A stretch of 64,000 nt of DNA from the NCBI GenBank assembly GCA_012184525.1, contig WOFQ01000003.1:558001-622000 (forward strand), given 5' to 3'. The translations under genes were made by a program, and so were the position numbers. Positions within the stretch are counted from its first letter, which is position 1. The number at the start of each line of letters is the position of its first letter. This stretch comes from Xenoacremonium recifei (taxonomy: Eukaryota; Ascomycota; Sordariomycetes; Hypocreales; Nectriaceae). The notes under the pieces were generated by a model. That model saw nothing but the letters and a program-made list of their open reading frames with translations. It was not told the DNA's origin and did no database searches. Of this stretch, positions 21,101 through 34,700 are shown piece by piece.

Positions 21101-24100
21101 GGCGGCGACGGTGCATGTCTCCGCAGCTTTCTACGGCGTCTTGTTGGCGGTACGCTTTGATGTCAGAAAGCCGGTTCCCCGGTAGATCGGCAACTAAAGA
21201 TAGTTTGTGATGTTGTTTGTGGAGAGGCCAAGGCGGAGATATGAAATGAGAAGTGGGATGCAATGTTGGGGGTCAGATAGGGGCTTTTCAGAAATGGGAT
21301 CACATCATGAATCAGTTGACAGAGACATGGCTGCCGATACTGACTTGGAAAAAAGAAGTGACAGATCCTGGTGGCTCTTGGGGCTGGGAAGTATTGAATA
21401 CTGACAACGGCCATGAAATCTCTTCGCCGCACCTGCGCCGCACCTTCGCCGCACACGGCTTTCCAGCTTGTCAACACTAGTCGAAAGTCCAAGCTTAACT
21501 TCACGGGCAGTACCGAGTACATGTCGATCTTTGAACCATAGCGATGTCAAATTCTGCTCTAAAGCCGAAAAGGCTATCCTGTCAACTTGCAACTCATCTT
21601 TGCCATATCTGATGTTGCCCAAGGCCCCGATGGTGCGGACTTCCACCCCCGTTCATGGCCTTCGGTACACGCTACCTCATAGAAGGTGAGAGCAAGGTCT
21701 CTCGGACTTCTTCCCTTCTTGTTCATATCTCATGGGATATGTCTCTATACTCCACCACCTCTCCCCACATAGTAGACAATCTAGACGCCCAGTGACAACC
21801 TGTCAGGCGAGATGCATGCATGCTGCTTACCCGCCAAGGAACCGCGGTAACTCGGTAGCGGAACCGAAGTCTTCAAATGCTGATTCCTGACTCGGACGGT
21901 CGCGGCAACTTGCAGCAGAACCTGGGGAAGTCAACTACCCAACTTTGGGGGGCTCTTTGGGGGTCTTCTGTGCCAAATACTCCACCGGGGAGAGCGACAT
22001 TGCATGACTACGTGCCCAGCTACTAGCTGTCACTAGAGCCTCTTTGCTTCGTCTTTTGAGCGTCTCAAGGCGAGTCGCGAGAGCTAGGCCGCGCTACTGC
22101 GGTGACTTGAATTTAGGAGCGCGGGGAACACCCGTCCCCAGCTAAAGAAAAGCAGTCAGAAGCCGGTCCCGAAGTCGGAATCGGAGCCGACTCCTAGCAA
22201 CCCATCGTGATTGTCGGCTGCGCATATGCGCGGAATTTAGCGGTTGTTGTTTCCAAGCATGTGCTTATACTCGTGACTTGTCTGCTGCAGTCAGCTCGCT
22301 TAGTAGGAGGGTAACATCGTGAGACAAGAGAAAACAAGCCTGGCCCCGCGTTTTGAAGGTACTTCCTAGCCAGTAAACGTCATTTTGGAGAAATTTATCC
22401 CGAACGATGTGCTCATCAAGCAAGTGGCGAATGCTCGCTGATGTGGTGAAGACGACACACCTGCATTTCAGCCGCCAAGAGATATCCCCCCTGCATCTGG
22501 TCCAGGCCAGTCGTCGATGCCGAAGCTGCAGCCTCCCTTGAAATCACACCATGCGAGTGCTGGGACTCAGCTCGGCTTTCGTCTATCGGCCGGTACACAG
22601 ATCTTTGATTTTGGCGCGGACTGAGGCCAAGCATCGACCTAATGCCGGGTGTGGACGAGGTCGATTCCTATTGCTCCTTGGCGCCAATATGGTGCGTGAC
22701 GACCCAGCCTGGCAGGGCTCATGATAAAACGTGCTGGTGCGAAAAGAGGTGTGGATTTCGCGTGCCATGCATTCAACTCGCGGCCTTAGTCCCGGTTCTC
22801 GATCCCAAGCCTTCCCACTACCAGCGACAGCCTAGGCTTTCTGGAGAGACGCCTCGGAAATTTGGCTAGCCGTTTTCACCTGATATGGTGGCGGCTGAGT
22901 ACGGCAAATGGGTCGGTTCGTATCTTGGTGATATCTCAGAATTGTGATGATATCGAAGGGCCAGAAACTTGGTCGCAGGTCGAGGGATTAGGTATCTCTA
23001 TCCCAATAATGTCTGCCTGGGACTCAGGGGTAATGCCATCCCTGCGTTCTGGCCAGTGTCTGGGACACCAATGTGTTGAGACACCCCTGTAATTCATTTC
23101 ACCGAGAACTCATTGTTGCCTTGCATAAGGAGTAGATACGAGGAGGAAGCGGAATGACGGTTGTGAACGCCGATAGGGAGTGTCGCTTTTCCTTCCTCGG
23201 ATAGTAGACCTACCGGCGCAACTGTTCCCCTCACTACACAAGCATGCTAGGCAGAGGTCAGTAAATCGAGGGCAACCGTCACAGGCCGAGCATTTGGCTC
23301 AGCTTCATGGGACGGTCACTTACAAGGATCAATTGGCTCGACAAGAGCTGGGCTTCAGTGCAATGACCACCTGTCAATTGGCTAGGGGCAGGAAAATTTT
23401 GACAAAGTGCAGTATTACCCGCAGCGTTGTATGCGGCTAAGAGGATCGACGTTGATCTCAATCGATCCTCAACAGCTGCCGATTGAAACCGCACGACACG
23501 GCGATCCCCCGTATTCTCCAAATTCTCGAGTCGCCAATCGCTGAGCATCAGGCCACCGATGCGCACGCTACTTGGTTGACGCCGCAGGCGGCTCGAACAA
23601 CAAGTGTGTGTGGTGTCAAGAGATCGAGGCGGCGAGAATTGACAGGTGCCAGTCGAGCCAACGGGGCGCTTCTTTGTCCACCAGCAGATGGTCGAAACCT
23701 TGAGATGAGGGGGCGGTCGCCACACCCAGACGCGCGCGCACCCTCCAGATTCCAGTGTTGGGATAAGGCTAGCATGGTTGGCTGCATGGGAAAGGGTGCG
23801 GTTGGTCCACCACATGGTAGAACTGGTACGCCTTCTGTGAGGGGTGGATGGTCAGCTGAGAACCAGTCGAGCTACGTTGCTGGGGTTAGTTGACCCTCCA
23901 ACAAAACAGATAGCCTGAAGTTACTTACAATCGTCACAGTGCTTGACGGCAATCATCATCCAGGGTGCTCGAGATCGCATCCTTGCCAGAGTAAGTTGCC
24001 CCTTTTCCACATGTCCATCACAGCTGCGTGGGCGAGTCCCCAGCTAGGTGGCTAAGACAGTGGCTGGCAAAGGGGCAGGTTTTCTTCCGCCACGCAAAGA

Positions 24101-27100
24101 TCTCTCCCCGATGGCTTGACCCTGGGGTAAGCCACGAGCAAGCCCCCTCGGTTGCGAGAAAGCCCTCCTTCCACTCTCGTGCGCGAAGTTACCCACGTTG
24201 TGGTTCATTTATTACCCCTTCAAGCTTGAGGTCCGCCACGCAGCCCAGCCCTATGGAAGTGCCAAGCCAAGTCCAGAGTTCAATTGGTGAAGAACCAGAT
24301 GGATTCGGGTGAGACCTTGGCATCCAGACTGCCCCTGGACGAGCTCAAGGTTCGTTGCAAACCGTCGAGTATTGTCTTCAACAAGTATAGCTATGAGAGC
24401 TAGACCCCGCCCGTGGTCGAGCTATGCCGTATCACGGGCACATGTCTCTTCTCGAGGCTCAAGCTAAGAAAGTGCCGATTTGTCTTTGGCGAGCCAGCAT
24501 TCCTCTGGTCAAGTCCCAAACCCTGGAGGAAAACCCCCGGGGCCAGAAACTCAGCTCAGCCACCTCCATCGGCGCCCTCCGTTTAATCGTCAACTCGGTC
24601 TCCCCCGGAGAAATACTCCACAGCGGAGGTGACCCAGTAAACTCCAACGTCGACTCCCCGGGCGCGAACGCGATGTGTGTACTTGTACTGTATCAAGGCG
24701 AAGGGCGGGCGCCAGTCGATCTGGGCAGGCGGGTTGGATGGGGGTTGGGGGTTTGGGCCTAGGTTTGCGGCTTGTTTTCCCCCAGGTCGACGCCGCGCGG
24801 GCGACGGCTTGTCGATCGTGAGAACCTCACCCTTAATAAGCGAGCCGAAAGCTTGAGTGCTCTCGTCTTCCAATGGCCTAGGCCTAAGATGTCTCGACGC
24901 ACCCTCTCGTAGACTGGTATCGCACATCCCGTCTCTCCCTCCCTTCACATCCCACCGCCTGAACCCAGCACACAACTGCCGGGCCTGGAAGAACGGTGCA
25001 GCCATCTCGTTCAAGGAGCCCCCCGTCAGCCTTTGCATTGAGAGAGAGCCCTTGCCCCGTGCCCTCCTGGATCAAACATCCTACTGGACCTGAAGCTCAA
25101 GATCCAGGGTGTTGGTATGGGTGCCGGAGGCGAAACAGCCACCCGCCAGGGGCCCGGCCAAACCTTATATTGGGCCTACGCAATGTTCGGTAGTCGATCA
25201 TGGTCGAGACCAATCTCCTCCTCCGGCTGATATCACTGGTCAGAGCAAAGCTTGGAAAGTACGTACGAGTACAGTATACGTACACAAGCCACTGGCATCG
25301 ATGTTCCCGTATTTGTTGCAAGAGGAGCGATCAGATCGGCGCGAGGGGTCCCTCGCTTGCGCTGGTGCCGGCGAATTCTGGCCGGCGAATTTTCAGGGCA
25401 CATTCGCCCACTGGTTTGCGACAGCAACACCGTATCGCAACCTCCTCGGTCCGGCATCTTGATAAAGAGGGCTTTTGAGAAGGGCCTTTTTCGGTTGTTT
25501 TGTCTGTTGAGAACGCTAGTCCGGTCTCGAAGATGTTTGCCTGCAGTCGTATCAGAAGTGAGATTAAGGATCCTCGCACCAGTGGCCCTGCAGTTGATTA
25601 GTGATTCAAAAGGAACTTTCCATCCCGATATTACGGTCTGGGCTCAGGCCCAAAAACGTGGGAAGTGAGACCACGACGACCGTCTGCTGCAAGCCATGAT
25701 GCGCGTTTCGCGACCAGGTAAGCTTCGCGTTCGTACCAAACTTGCTTGTAGGGATGCCAGTCTGCTGATCGCACCGCCTTCATGGCAGTGCAGAGAGCTA
25801 GCGAGGAACTAGATCAGCAGCCAATGGCATGGGGCAGTCGAGTTCCTGGTGGCTCGGAAGAAAGCTAGTCTGGACGCCGCAACCAGTCGCAAGAAGTGAT
25901 CCCGCCCAGGCTAGCACAGTAAAGTAAAAAGAAAGATAGACCGGCTGAAGGACCGCCGTCCCCCGGCGCTGCAATCGTCTCAACGGTTAGGTACCTTCCC
26001 GGGGGACCCGCTGGAATCCATCCCGCTGCCTCGGCCGAGACGCACTGAGACCTGTCTTTGATGTGCTGCGTCGACAGAGGCCGGCAAAGTCGGTTGGTAC
26101 GGCATGCTAATTCTCCGCTGCTGTTGGGAGGGCCACATCAGGCCTGCAACGCCTGGTATGCCAAACAGTATGAGCGAGAGATGCAATATGATGGCGCAGT
26201 GGCAGCATCGATATTCGCCAGGTTGTTCGAAGGAAATGACGGTGCCCTGGATCTTCCGCATTGAATAGTGAGCAAATGAGCAGGAGGACCCAACCCAACG
26301 GCACGGGTTCGCCACTCGGGCACATCCCATGTAACGACGGGTTGGGTTGAAAATTGAGGTCCAAAAAGCACTGAGCAGGACATGAGCCTGAGTTGGGTGT
26401 GTGGCTGGCAAGCAAACCAGCCTGCGGGGAGCTCGTCCCGAGTCTCGTCCTCCGTGTGGCAGCCACCCCTCCTCGAGGAGAATGCAGACGCCACCGTTCC
26501 AACACCTGGGGATTGTACTGTGGACAAACAGCTGGGGACTGCAAATGCAAAGCCCCAGTGGACTTGCGTGCGATCACCCTGAGGCGTCGCAGGGTCCAAG
26601 TCCAAGGTCCAAGGTCCGTGGTCCAAGCACACCCACGTCTTCGCAAGCCGCTCCCCCTCCCTTGCAACCCTTGTTGGGCCCCGTCCAACCACTGCAACTG
26701 AGAACTCAAACGTCCCTCCTCTTCCTCGATGCCGGCTTTGTTGTAGCCTGTGAGCAAGCTTGACTGTCCACATCCCTCCTGCGACCTGCACACCACAAAC
26801 ACTGATAACTAATCGCCGGAAGCCGGGAAGTTTCCCGTGGTGTGGCCAATCACCCTCTGGCAAGTCATCATCTCCAGGCGAGGGGCCCGGATTGCTGACC
26901 CCTCCGCATTCGAAGATGTGCATTTGAACGTCCCGCTCTTCTGGGAAAAGTCTATTTTCTTCTCACGGGCCAATCTCGCCCAGGCTGGTCGCAGTTCGAT
27001 GTGCTGGCTTGCCCCCAGGCGTGTGGCCAAGCTTTCTGGGTCCTGCACCTTGTACCGCATTCCGGTCAGTAGGTGGCTTGCTGGTCAAGATATTTGATCC

Positions 27101-27436
27101 TCCCATGTCCCTCGCCTGTCTGTGCCGCAGAACTACTGCTCTGATATCCTCTTGTTGAAAAGCACCCACGTTCTCCCGCCTTTTCCTTCCGTTGTCTCAC
27201 ATACCATAACAAACTCGAGAGTCCCCCTCTGTTTTTCATCTCATCCTTCAACTTGAGTCGTGTCTCGCCAGCTCCATGCATAGCTCGACACTTTGACAAG
27301 AGTGGAAGCATTCCGTTTGTCGTGGCCTGTGGTTGTAACATCTCATTTGCAACAACACAAGGCCAAGTGGTGCAATTAGGACGCAGAGTCTCCGTGGCTG
27401 CTTCTTCATCAAGTCCCACCACCAGTCTAATCACAA
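18187..27436. other. Gene-poor region, about 9.2 kb
   Basis: Only short or low-complexity open frames are present. A frame at about 20745-20985 (includes AKSVIRLVQELDPDA) looks somewhat protein-like but has no start or family. Long minus-strand frames near 26.1-26.9 kb overlap one another and look like chance frames in GC-rich DNA. A 16-bp tandem repeat is listed separately. The last 400 bases are the pyrimidine-rich leader and promoter of the bZIP gene. Confidence 0.4.
18925..18972. repeat. Tandem repeat, 3 x 16 bp
   Basis: Three perfect head-to-tail copies of AAGAAACGCGGCACAC. Sixteen is not a multiple of three, so the repeat is unlikely to be maintained as coding sequence. Confidence 0.85.
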
Positions 27437-28597
27437 ATGTCAGCCTTCGTTCATCCCTTCTCCCACCAGCCGGGGGACCTACTCTTCGGCTCTCACATGG
27501 AGGCCATGGCCAACACGCCGTACCTGATGATACCCCCATCCAGTCGTCTGAACACCGCGTCACCCATATCGCGAAGCAACATGCTATATCAACCATCGCC
27601 AAGTCAGGCAGCTGGCAACTCTTTTTTTGAGGAAGCAATGGACACTACTCCGGTGTCCGTCGACATTGGCTTCGGCAGTTCTTATATGCAGTCGCCAGCC
27701 CAGCCATCGGAGTCCATCCCACAGGAACGGATTGTGTCGTCAGAAATGATGCTCCCCCAAGAGAACGACAAAAAGCCTAGCCGCCGGTCGCGTACCCGAC
27801 GGCAATACCAGCAATCCCAGAGCAGTTCTGTCTCCTCAGAATCAAGCGCCCCTTTGAATGGTCCTGCGTCACCAAAGCCCAGGAAGCGAGGCCGCAAACC
27901 CAAGAAGCAGCCCAAAGAGTCCAAGACGTCTGGGAAAGACGGTGATCTCGATGAGGAAGATGATCTCCCATCGGACCCTCGTCGACGTCGGATACTCGAA
28001 CGGAATCGGATCGCGGCTACCAAATGTCGTCTTCGAAAACGCGACGAAGCTTCTGCTCTGGCCTCTCGAGAGCAGGCCATGGAGGACCAGAACCGCTATC
28101 TTTCAAGCTGCTTTGACTCATTGACAGCCGAGATATACCACCTCAAGACAGAGCTCTTGAAGCATACCGACTGCAACTGTGTTCTGATTCAGAAATACAT
28201 CGCCAATGAAGCAAAGAAGTCCGTTGATGGCCTTCTTTCATGCTCGTCGACGTTCGCTCCTTATGGTGGATCGATGAGTCCCGAGTATAGAAGCTCCAGC
28301 AGCGCCAGTACTGCTGAGTCTTTGAACCTCCAAAGCCCGGAAGCAGATGGCATCCCGCCCACCTGGACCAACCCTTTTCAGCAGGGTCATCGTGGTTCCG
28401 AGGTTCATGACGACGTGTTCGACATGGGTTTGGACCCATTCCAGAAAGTCCCGATGCACCGCGACTCCATGGTCTCTGTTCATTCAGTGCCGGACATGTC
28501 CCTTGTCGGGTGTAATCCCAATCTTTATATGAACATGGGTTTGCAGGAACACCATCCTCATGAACATACATGGGAACCCCATTGGGAGATTCGATGA
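27437..28597 (+). CDS. bZIP transcription factor, ATF/CREB-like
   Basis: Intronless, 386 aa. The basic region RRRILERNRIAATKCRLRKR (about 180-200) has the N-x2-A-x3-C-R core of ATF/CREB-type bZIPs. It runs into heptads (residues about 204-240) and the conserved tail HTDCNCVLIQKYIANEAKKSV typical of fungal Atf1-like factors. The region before the basic part is Ser/Pro-rich with KPRKRGRKPKKQ, an AT-hook-like and nuclear-localisation-like stretch. The leader contains a small upstream frame (ATG at 27276, stop at 27296), possibly a translational control if the transcript starts that far up. Such factors usually act in stress, conidiation or secondary metabolism. The exact role is unknown. Confidence 0.88.
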   Translation: MSAFVHPFSHQPGDLLFGSHMEAMANTPYLMIPPSSRLNTASPISRSNMLYQPSPSQAAGNSFFEEAMDTTPVSVDIGFGSSYMQSPAQPSESIPQERIVSSEMMLPQENDKKPSRRSRTRRQYQQSQSSSVSSESSAPLNGPASPKPRKRGRKPKKQPKESKTSGKDGDLDEEDDLPSDPRRRRILERNRIAATKCRLRKRDEASALASREQAMEDQNRYLSSCFDSLTAEIYHLKTELLKHTDCNCVLIQKYIANEAKKSVDGLLSCSSTFAPYGGSMSPEYRSSSSASTAESLNLQSPEADGIPPTWTNPFQQGHRGSEVHDDVFDMGLDPFQKVPMHRDSMVSVHSVPDMSLVGCNPNLYMNMGLQEHHPHEHTWEPHWEIR

Positions 28598-31500
28598 CGT
28601 CGGGATGGCGGATGAGTGCTGCTGGAAAGAGGGGCAGAAACGATGGGACGAGAAACGAGAAATGAAAGTCGGAAAACGTTGTAGCGCGGTGTTCCTTGTC
28701 ATCCTTTCTGTCAAAGATCTCGGTCAAGGCCAACAATTAGGGCCTATTCGTATACTTATCATGGAGGCTGAAGTTGGAGACGCGCCTCGCCAGCCGTTGT
28801 CTGCTTCCATGGCCATTTACGTACGCTAGGTAATCTGAATATGCACTTTTTTCTGATGCCGTAACGAGAGCCATTGTGCTATCCTCATTGGCTGTTGTAT
28901 CAACCTCAAACGAATGATGACTGGTTGAGGGCGGCCATGCGTCTGAAGCCTCCACATTGAAAAGGAGACTTGCTTGTGGCTGTCGGAAGACCGGCGAGCC
29001 CCATCATATCGAGTCGAGTCGGCCGAGAGCTTAATTCAATGTGTCCAAATCCGGTGCATGCACGATCGTGATGGGTTCTTCGAGGAGTCGAGATTATAGT
29101 TGAACAATCGGGTGCAGCGTAAAGGCTGGAGTTTGCAGTGACGACACGAAGAAGTTCTAATCGTGAATCGATGGCGACACTGTGGCGAACTCCTGGATCT
29201 TCCATTCATGTGTCGCTGGTTGAAGGCATTCCAGCCCTCCAAAATCTCCGAATGGGGGTCAACCATGGTGGGGGTTTCCCTGCTCGTACCGGGTAGCTGA
29301 AGCGAAGCGGTCATAGGCCCAGCTCCTACTAGTCTTATCAGTCCTTCTGCACCCAACTTACTCGCCAACAATGATAAGTACGTACCGGTACTCTCTTTCT
29401 GTAAATCCATGTGATCGAATCCAGTTTCGTCCACTATAGTCAGAGGAAACGAGCCTCAACCCCTGGGCGGCCATTCAAATTGTTGCATGATTGCGGTGAG
29501 CGAATGGGCCTAGCCTCCGTGGAGCACCTGCAAGGGACCTTCTCGTCTAACAGCAACATCATGGACCGATCCCGAATCTAGACTTGACGGCACAGGCCGA
29601 GATTCACCGCTCCTTTCGGAATTGGCCTATGTCGAATTGAAATTGCGAAAGTCGGTGAATGCTGCGCACCCCGGGATTGCTGGCTCCGATATGGGGCTGT
29701 CGCTAGACGCCCTCAACTTGCAGGGCGACTGCCGCGTGGGCAATGCATGTGTCAGATGGGATCGGGTCCGGCACCAGAATGCGGAGGTTAATCATGATGT
29801 TGTTGCCAGACTCTCGGATTTTTTGGCCATCAGAAGACTTGAGTTTAGCAATCAAGAGCGGTGACTGATTCCCGTACTGAACCCGGCTCCAATCCTTAGC
29901 GGCTTGCCATCATCTCGGCTCGAAGTTGATGATGCGACACCTGCATTGATGATTGCTTTTTTCCCTGCTGGCGTCTGGCGTTGGGTAGGGAGACATGAAA
30001 TGCTCGGTGCGCGTGACTTGATCCTATTCGTGCAGGGCGGCCTGTACATGCATGTTGAAAGTGGTCCGCATCTTGGTACGTGTTCTCGACTTCGCGATTC
30101 GAGGCAATGTTAAGCCATGATCAGGTTGAAACTTGACGAACAACGAGACAAATTTCGACAGTTAGGGAGATAGTTCGTGGGGGAAAAAAATTCGAGCAGG
30201 GAGAGTCGAACTGATTCTGCCAGCTTCCTGTTGACGTCAAATCTCTTCCGTCCCTACTAGTCAGGGAGCGGAGGGTGACTGACTCGGCCGTCCGAATCTC
30301 TTGTAGCTCCGGTACGGAGCAAGCTATGATGATATAGCCTCGGGTTCGGCCCTCTCCCGTCATATTTATCGTCCCGAACGTGGGAACTAGGAAAATGACC
30401 GATCCGAGATGTCATATCCTACAAATCCTCGCCCAGCAGCTTCGGGTCCCCGCGATGTCCTTGCAGGAATGCGGCAGGCTCTCGTGCACTAACAGAGGGT
30501 GGAAGCGACTGAGACGTTGTCCGCCCGGCAGCAGCCTTCAGGGGCATGTTGAGGCAATCCACAGCGTTGGGAGCTGGGCCCCTGCGCCAATCAGCCTCAT
30601 TTTTGGCTTTTGAGCGTGTGACCCGGGTGCAAGTGGATATCAACTCGCATCCAAGACCCTGGTCCAGTGTTTGGAGAGTATCACCCACAGGCAGGTCGAA
30701 AGGAGGTCACTGAGAGAGCTGTATTTGAACCTGCGTCTGCCCGCAAGCTGCTTCCCAGACATCAATTGATGGCGGTTGAGTGTTCGGTTGGACGTTTCCT
30801 CGGCAATTGATCCTTGAAGGCTAAATTCGGAACAGTAAAGGAGATTCAATGTTAGCTCCCGCACCAATGAAACCCCACGGTCAAGTCCTCACCTGTCCGA
30901 ATTTTTGAATATCCAACCTTGTTGACTGCGTCGTGGGAACTTCGCGAGGGCGATTCTCTGGTTGTAGAACTTCGTTTGAGGGCAAAAGAGAATCTCGGGC
31001 GGGCACTCTCGATCTTTGGAGACCTAGTCGAGACAATCGCACGCCTAACAGCCGTCAGCATCGCCTGCAAACCCCAGGAACAGCCGGAATCCCACCTGAG
31101 AGTCGTGGCCTCAAATCTTCGTCAGCTTCGACCCGCGCCGCACCGTCCGCGGCAACTTGCGGCAGCCTCAATCGACACGGAGCTGGAGAGAGCGAGAGAG
31201 AGATCCGGCGCAATTGTGTCGAAGGCGAAGTTTTTTTCTCGCGCCCTTTCCGCTCTGCCGTGTCCTGTTGGGCCGCCGCTCGCTTGCTCAACTCGTACGG
31301 CAGCTGCACTCCTGATTTGCGATCTGCGCCTTCCATCCCAAGGCTGTCAGCCTCCCAGTCTCGCGTCCTCCAGCTGTTGAGTGGAAGGCAGGTGCAGCCC
31401 TGAACAGGTTCCACCACGTCCTACTGTGATCTCCCCGGAGAGACTTTTTTTCGGCAGGCAAGACCTGCAGGCGAGGGAACCTCTCAGCTTCTTGCATCAC

Positions 31501-31722
31501 CTGCACAAAGCCGGTCACGACCCGGAAGCAAACGCTGAGAATTTTCTCCCCCTTCCACATCACCACCTCCCGGCCTGACCCAACAACTTCGCCATCAACT
31601 CAGCTCTGCCCGCGCCCAAGAAGACGCCTTTCTTGCTTCAGAACAAGACTCCCTGCCTCTTTCATCCTCCCGCAAGGAGGCCCGGCCGTCTGGACTCTGG
31701 CGCATCTCGCTAGATCGTCGCT
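28598..31722. other. Intergenic region between bZIP and ABC transporter genes
   Basis: About 3.1 kb with no supported gene. The small frames around 30.9-31.4 kb overlap in several registers and are not convincing. A perfect CRE palindrome TGACGTCA lies at 30232-30239, the kind of site bound by ATF/CREB bZIPs. The last few hundred bases are the pyrimidine-rich leader of the ABC gene. Confidence 0.4.
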
Positions 31723-34700
31723 ATGGCTTCCTCTTCCGCCTACGCCCTGGTGGTCCTGCACTACACCTATCCGGCCCTTGTGTTCCTTTACTATCTGGCC
31801 GCGTGCCTCTTCTCGGCTTGTAACCTCGAAGCCATCAGGAAGGCCTCCAAGCAAGACCTCAAGCGGCCCAACTCCAAAGCGTTGCTTGTCCTCTTCGGTC
31901 TCTTCCTTGCCTCTTACGTGGCTCAACTCGTTGCCGTCGCCACACGCTGGAGTCTGTCTCGAGATTGGCCTCTTCCGGACCATGTTGTCATTGGTCATCT
32001 TTCATGCATTCTGGTCTTCGGCATCCAGCTTAGTCACCTGCTTGATGCAAAGTACCTGACTACCTATCCCTTCGTGGGTTCTTGGGCTATTGCTTTTGTC
32101 TTTGAGTCCACCATCGTCGGTCTGTCTGCTGCCCTATCATCCTTCCAGGAGTACCGCACATATGAGATCATCGATGTGGTGTTAGTTGCTCTGCGTTGTC
32201 TCATCCTGGTGGCCCTTGTTGTTCTTTTCAAGGTCTCCTTCACGTCGACAGACAAAGAAGCAACCGACGAAGAGCGCCAGACCCTCTTGCCCAAAACTAA
32301 CGGTACAGCAAATCACGCTGAGAATGGTGAAGGGTATGGGTCGACTACCCAAACGGCCGATTCCTCAGATCAGAATACAGAGGAAGCCACCGAGGAAGAG
32401 CCCGAGTATAATTGGGAGCGGCGCGAAAGGGAAGCCAAGGAGGCCATGAAGAAGAGACTCGAAGAAGGAGGCAACTGGTTTGAGTATGCCAAGGGGTTCA
32501 AGGTATGTTTATGTCTTCCGATACCTTGGGGTCCATCGGCGCCAGCACGATCGGCTTGCGATACGAAACAGGAACAGCTGGCTAATGATTGTATAGATCC
32601 TGTTCCCCTATGTTTGGCCTGTCGGGAATGTTGGTCTGCAGCTGCGCGCTGCCGCTGTCTGTCTATGCCTGTTCGGCTCCAACGCACTCCACCTACTCAT
32701 CCCACGTCAAACCGGTATCATCATGGATAGTCTTGGCGGTCTGAACCACAGCAATCCTTGGGTTGCGGTCATAATTTTCGCTGCTCTCCGCTTGGCAGCG
32801 TCAGATTCAGGAATTGAGCTCGTCCGTCAGTGGCTCTGGATCCCAGTCAAGTACTACTCACACGATGCCCTTACGCGTGCCGCTTATTCCCATATGATGC
32901 ACCTTTCCGCAGACTTTCATGACTCCAAAAGCTCTTCCGACATGATGATGGCTATCTATGGAGGCAGTGCCGTCTCCAACGTCATCGAGAATGTTCTGCT
33001 TTATGCGGTACCAATGCTTATTGACATGGGCGTCGCCGTGGTCTACCTGTCCATAACGTTTGGACCATACGAAGGCCTGATCACGGTAGCTACAGGCGTG
33101 TTCTTCCTTCTCATTGCTAGCAGAATGGTTGCGAACTCTAAGTCTGCCAGCAGGAACCGTGTCAACGCCCTTTACGAGGAACACTACGTTCGTCAGTCCG
33201 GGTTCCTCGGATGGCAAACCGTCAGCGCCTTCAATCAGATCGGTTATGAAGACAACCGGCATGCAAATGCTGTCACAAACCGTTGGCTTAGAGAGCAACA
33301 GTATGCACTGGGCTGGTACATTTCGATCGGCTTTCAGACTTTGGTCTTGACCTCGGGGTTGTTAGCGAGCGCATTCCTTGCCGTTTATCGCATTCGTACT
33401 GGTCATGCTACGGCCGGACAATTCGCCATGCTTCTGATGTACTGGGCTCAGCTGACCTCGCCGCTTCAGTTCTTTGCCAAGCTTGGAAAGAATATCAGTG
33501 ACGACTTCATCGATGCGGAGCGATTACTGGACATCATGAGAACCAAACCCTCTGTGGAAAACCAGAAGGGTGCACGACCTTTGAAGTTTGTCGCTGGCGA
33601 GGTTGAGTTCGACACTGTATGTTTCAGCTACGACAAGCAGAAGGGTATCATCAAAGATGTCAGTTTCAGGGTTCCTGCCGGACAAACCGTCGCCTTCGTG
33701 GGCGCGACTGGCGCTGGCAAATCGACTCTGTTGAAGCTCCTCGACCGATTCTACGACGTTTCAAAGGGATGTATTCGCATAGACGATCAAGACATCCGAG
33801 ACGTCGATCTCTTCAGGTAATTGTGAACGAAAAAGGCCGGCAATTAATGCTAACATTCTACAGCTTACGTGACCGTATCGGCGTAGTCCCCCAGAATCCT
33901 ATCCTTTTCGATGACACCATCATGAACAACGTGAGATACGGCAGAATCACGGCTACCGATGAGGAAGTGTTTGAAGCTTGCGAGGCGGCCTGTATCCATG
34001 ATAAGATCAAAGGCTTCACTCACGGTCAGTTCTCAGAACGAACTACACGATCCTTCCGCTAATATCCAGCAGGCTACAAAACCCGAGTCGGGGAACGCGG
34101 AGTGTAAGACCTAGAATCCTTTTTCGTCGTGCTCAACATGCTTAATCTACTATAGGAAACTTTCTGGTGGCGAGCTACAACGAATCGCAATTGCTCGGGC
34201 AATGCTGAAGAAACCCGACATCGTGCTTCTGGATGAAGCCACCAGCGCAGTCGACACCGACACGGAGCAGCAGATCCAGGTTTCTTTCCGCAGACTTTGC
34301 CAAGGCCGCACAACCTTCATCGTAGCGTGGGTCATCACGTTCGCCTCCTCTGGCTCATAAGCTGACTGTATTCTAAGCCACCGACTATCGACCATCATGA
34401 ACGCGGATCGCATCATTGTCGTAGAGAATGGTCAGATCATTGAACAGGGGAGCCACAATGAGCTCATTGGAGCTAGCGGAAGATATGCGGACTTGTGGTC
34501 AAAGCAGGTCTTCGTTCGGCCCAACGACGATACCAAGACGACAGAGGATTCAGCTGGCCAGGCAGGCATTGTTAATGACTTGTCATCTGAGCAGACCAGA
34601 ACCGAGTTATCCAAGGTCAAGCCGACGTCGACAACCAAGGAGCCGGAGAACACTGAGTCTCAAGAAAATGGGACAAAGGTGAACGGTTCGAAGCCGAACG

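Noticed and set aside
26107..26923. Two overlapping minus-strand frames of 231 and 261 codons
   Set aside because: They use different registers of the same GC-rich DNA and neither shows a domain, splice pattern or paralogue.
30185..30260. tRNA-like T-loop (AGTTCGACTC) followed by a T run on the minus strand
   Set aside because: The T-stem does not pair and no A-box or cloverleaf could be built upstream.
30919..31403. Two overlapping plus-strand frames of about 155 codons upstream of the ABC gene
   Set aside because: Mutually overlapping, no motif, and they fall in the expected leader/promoter.
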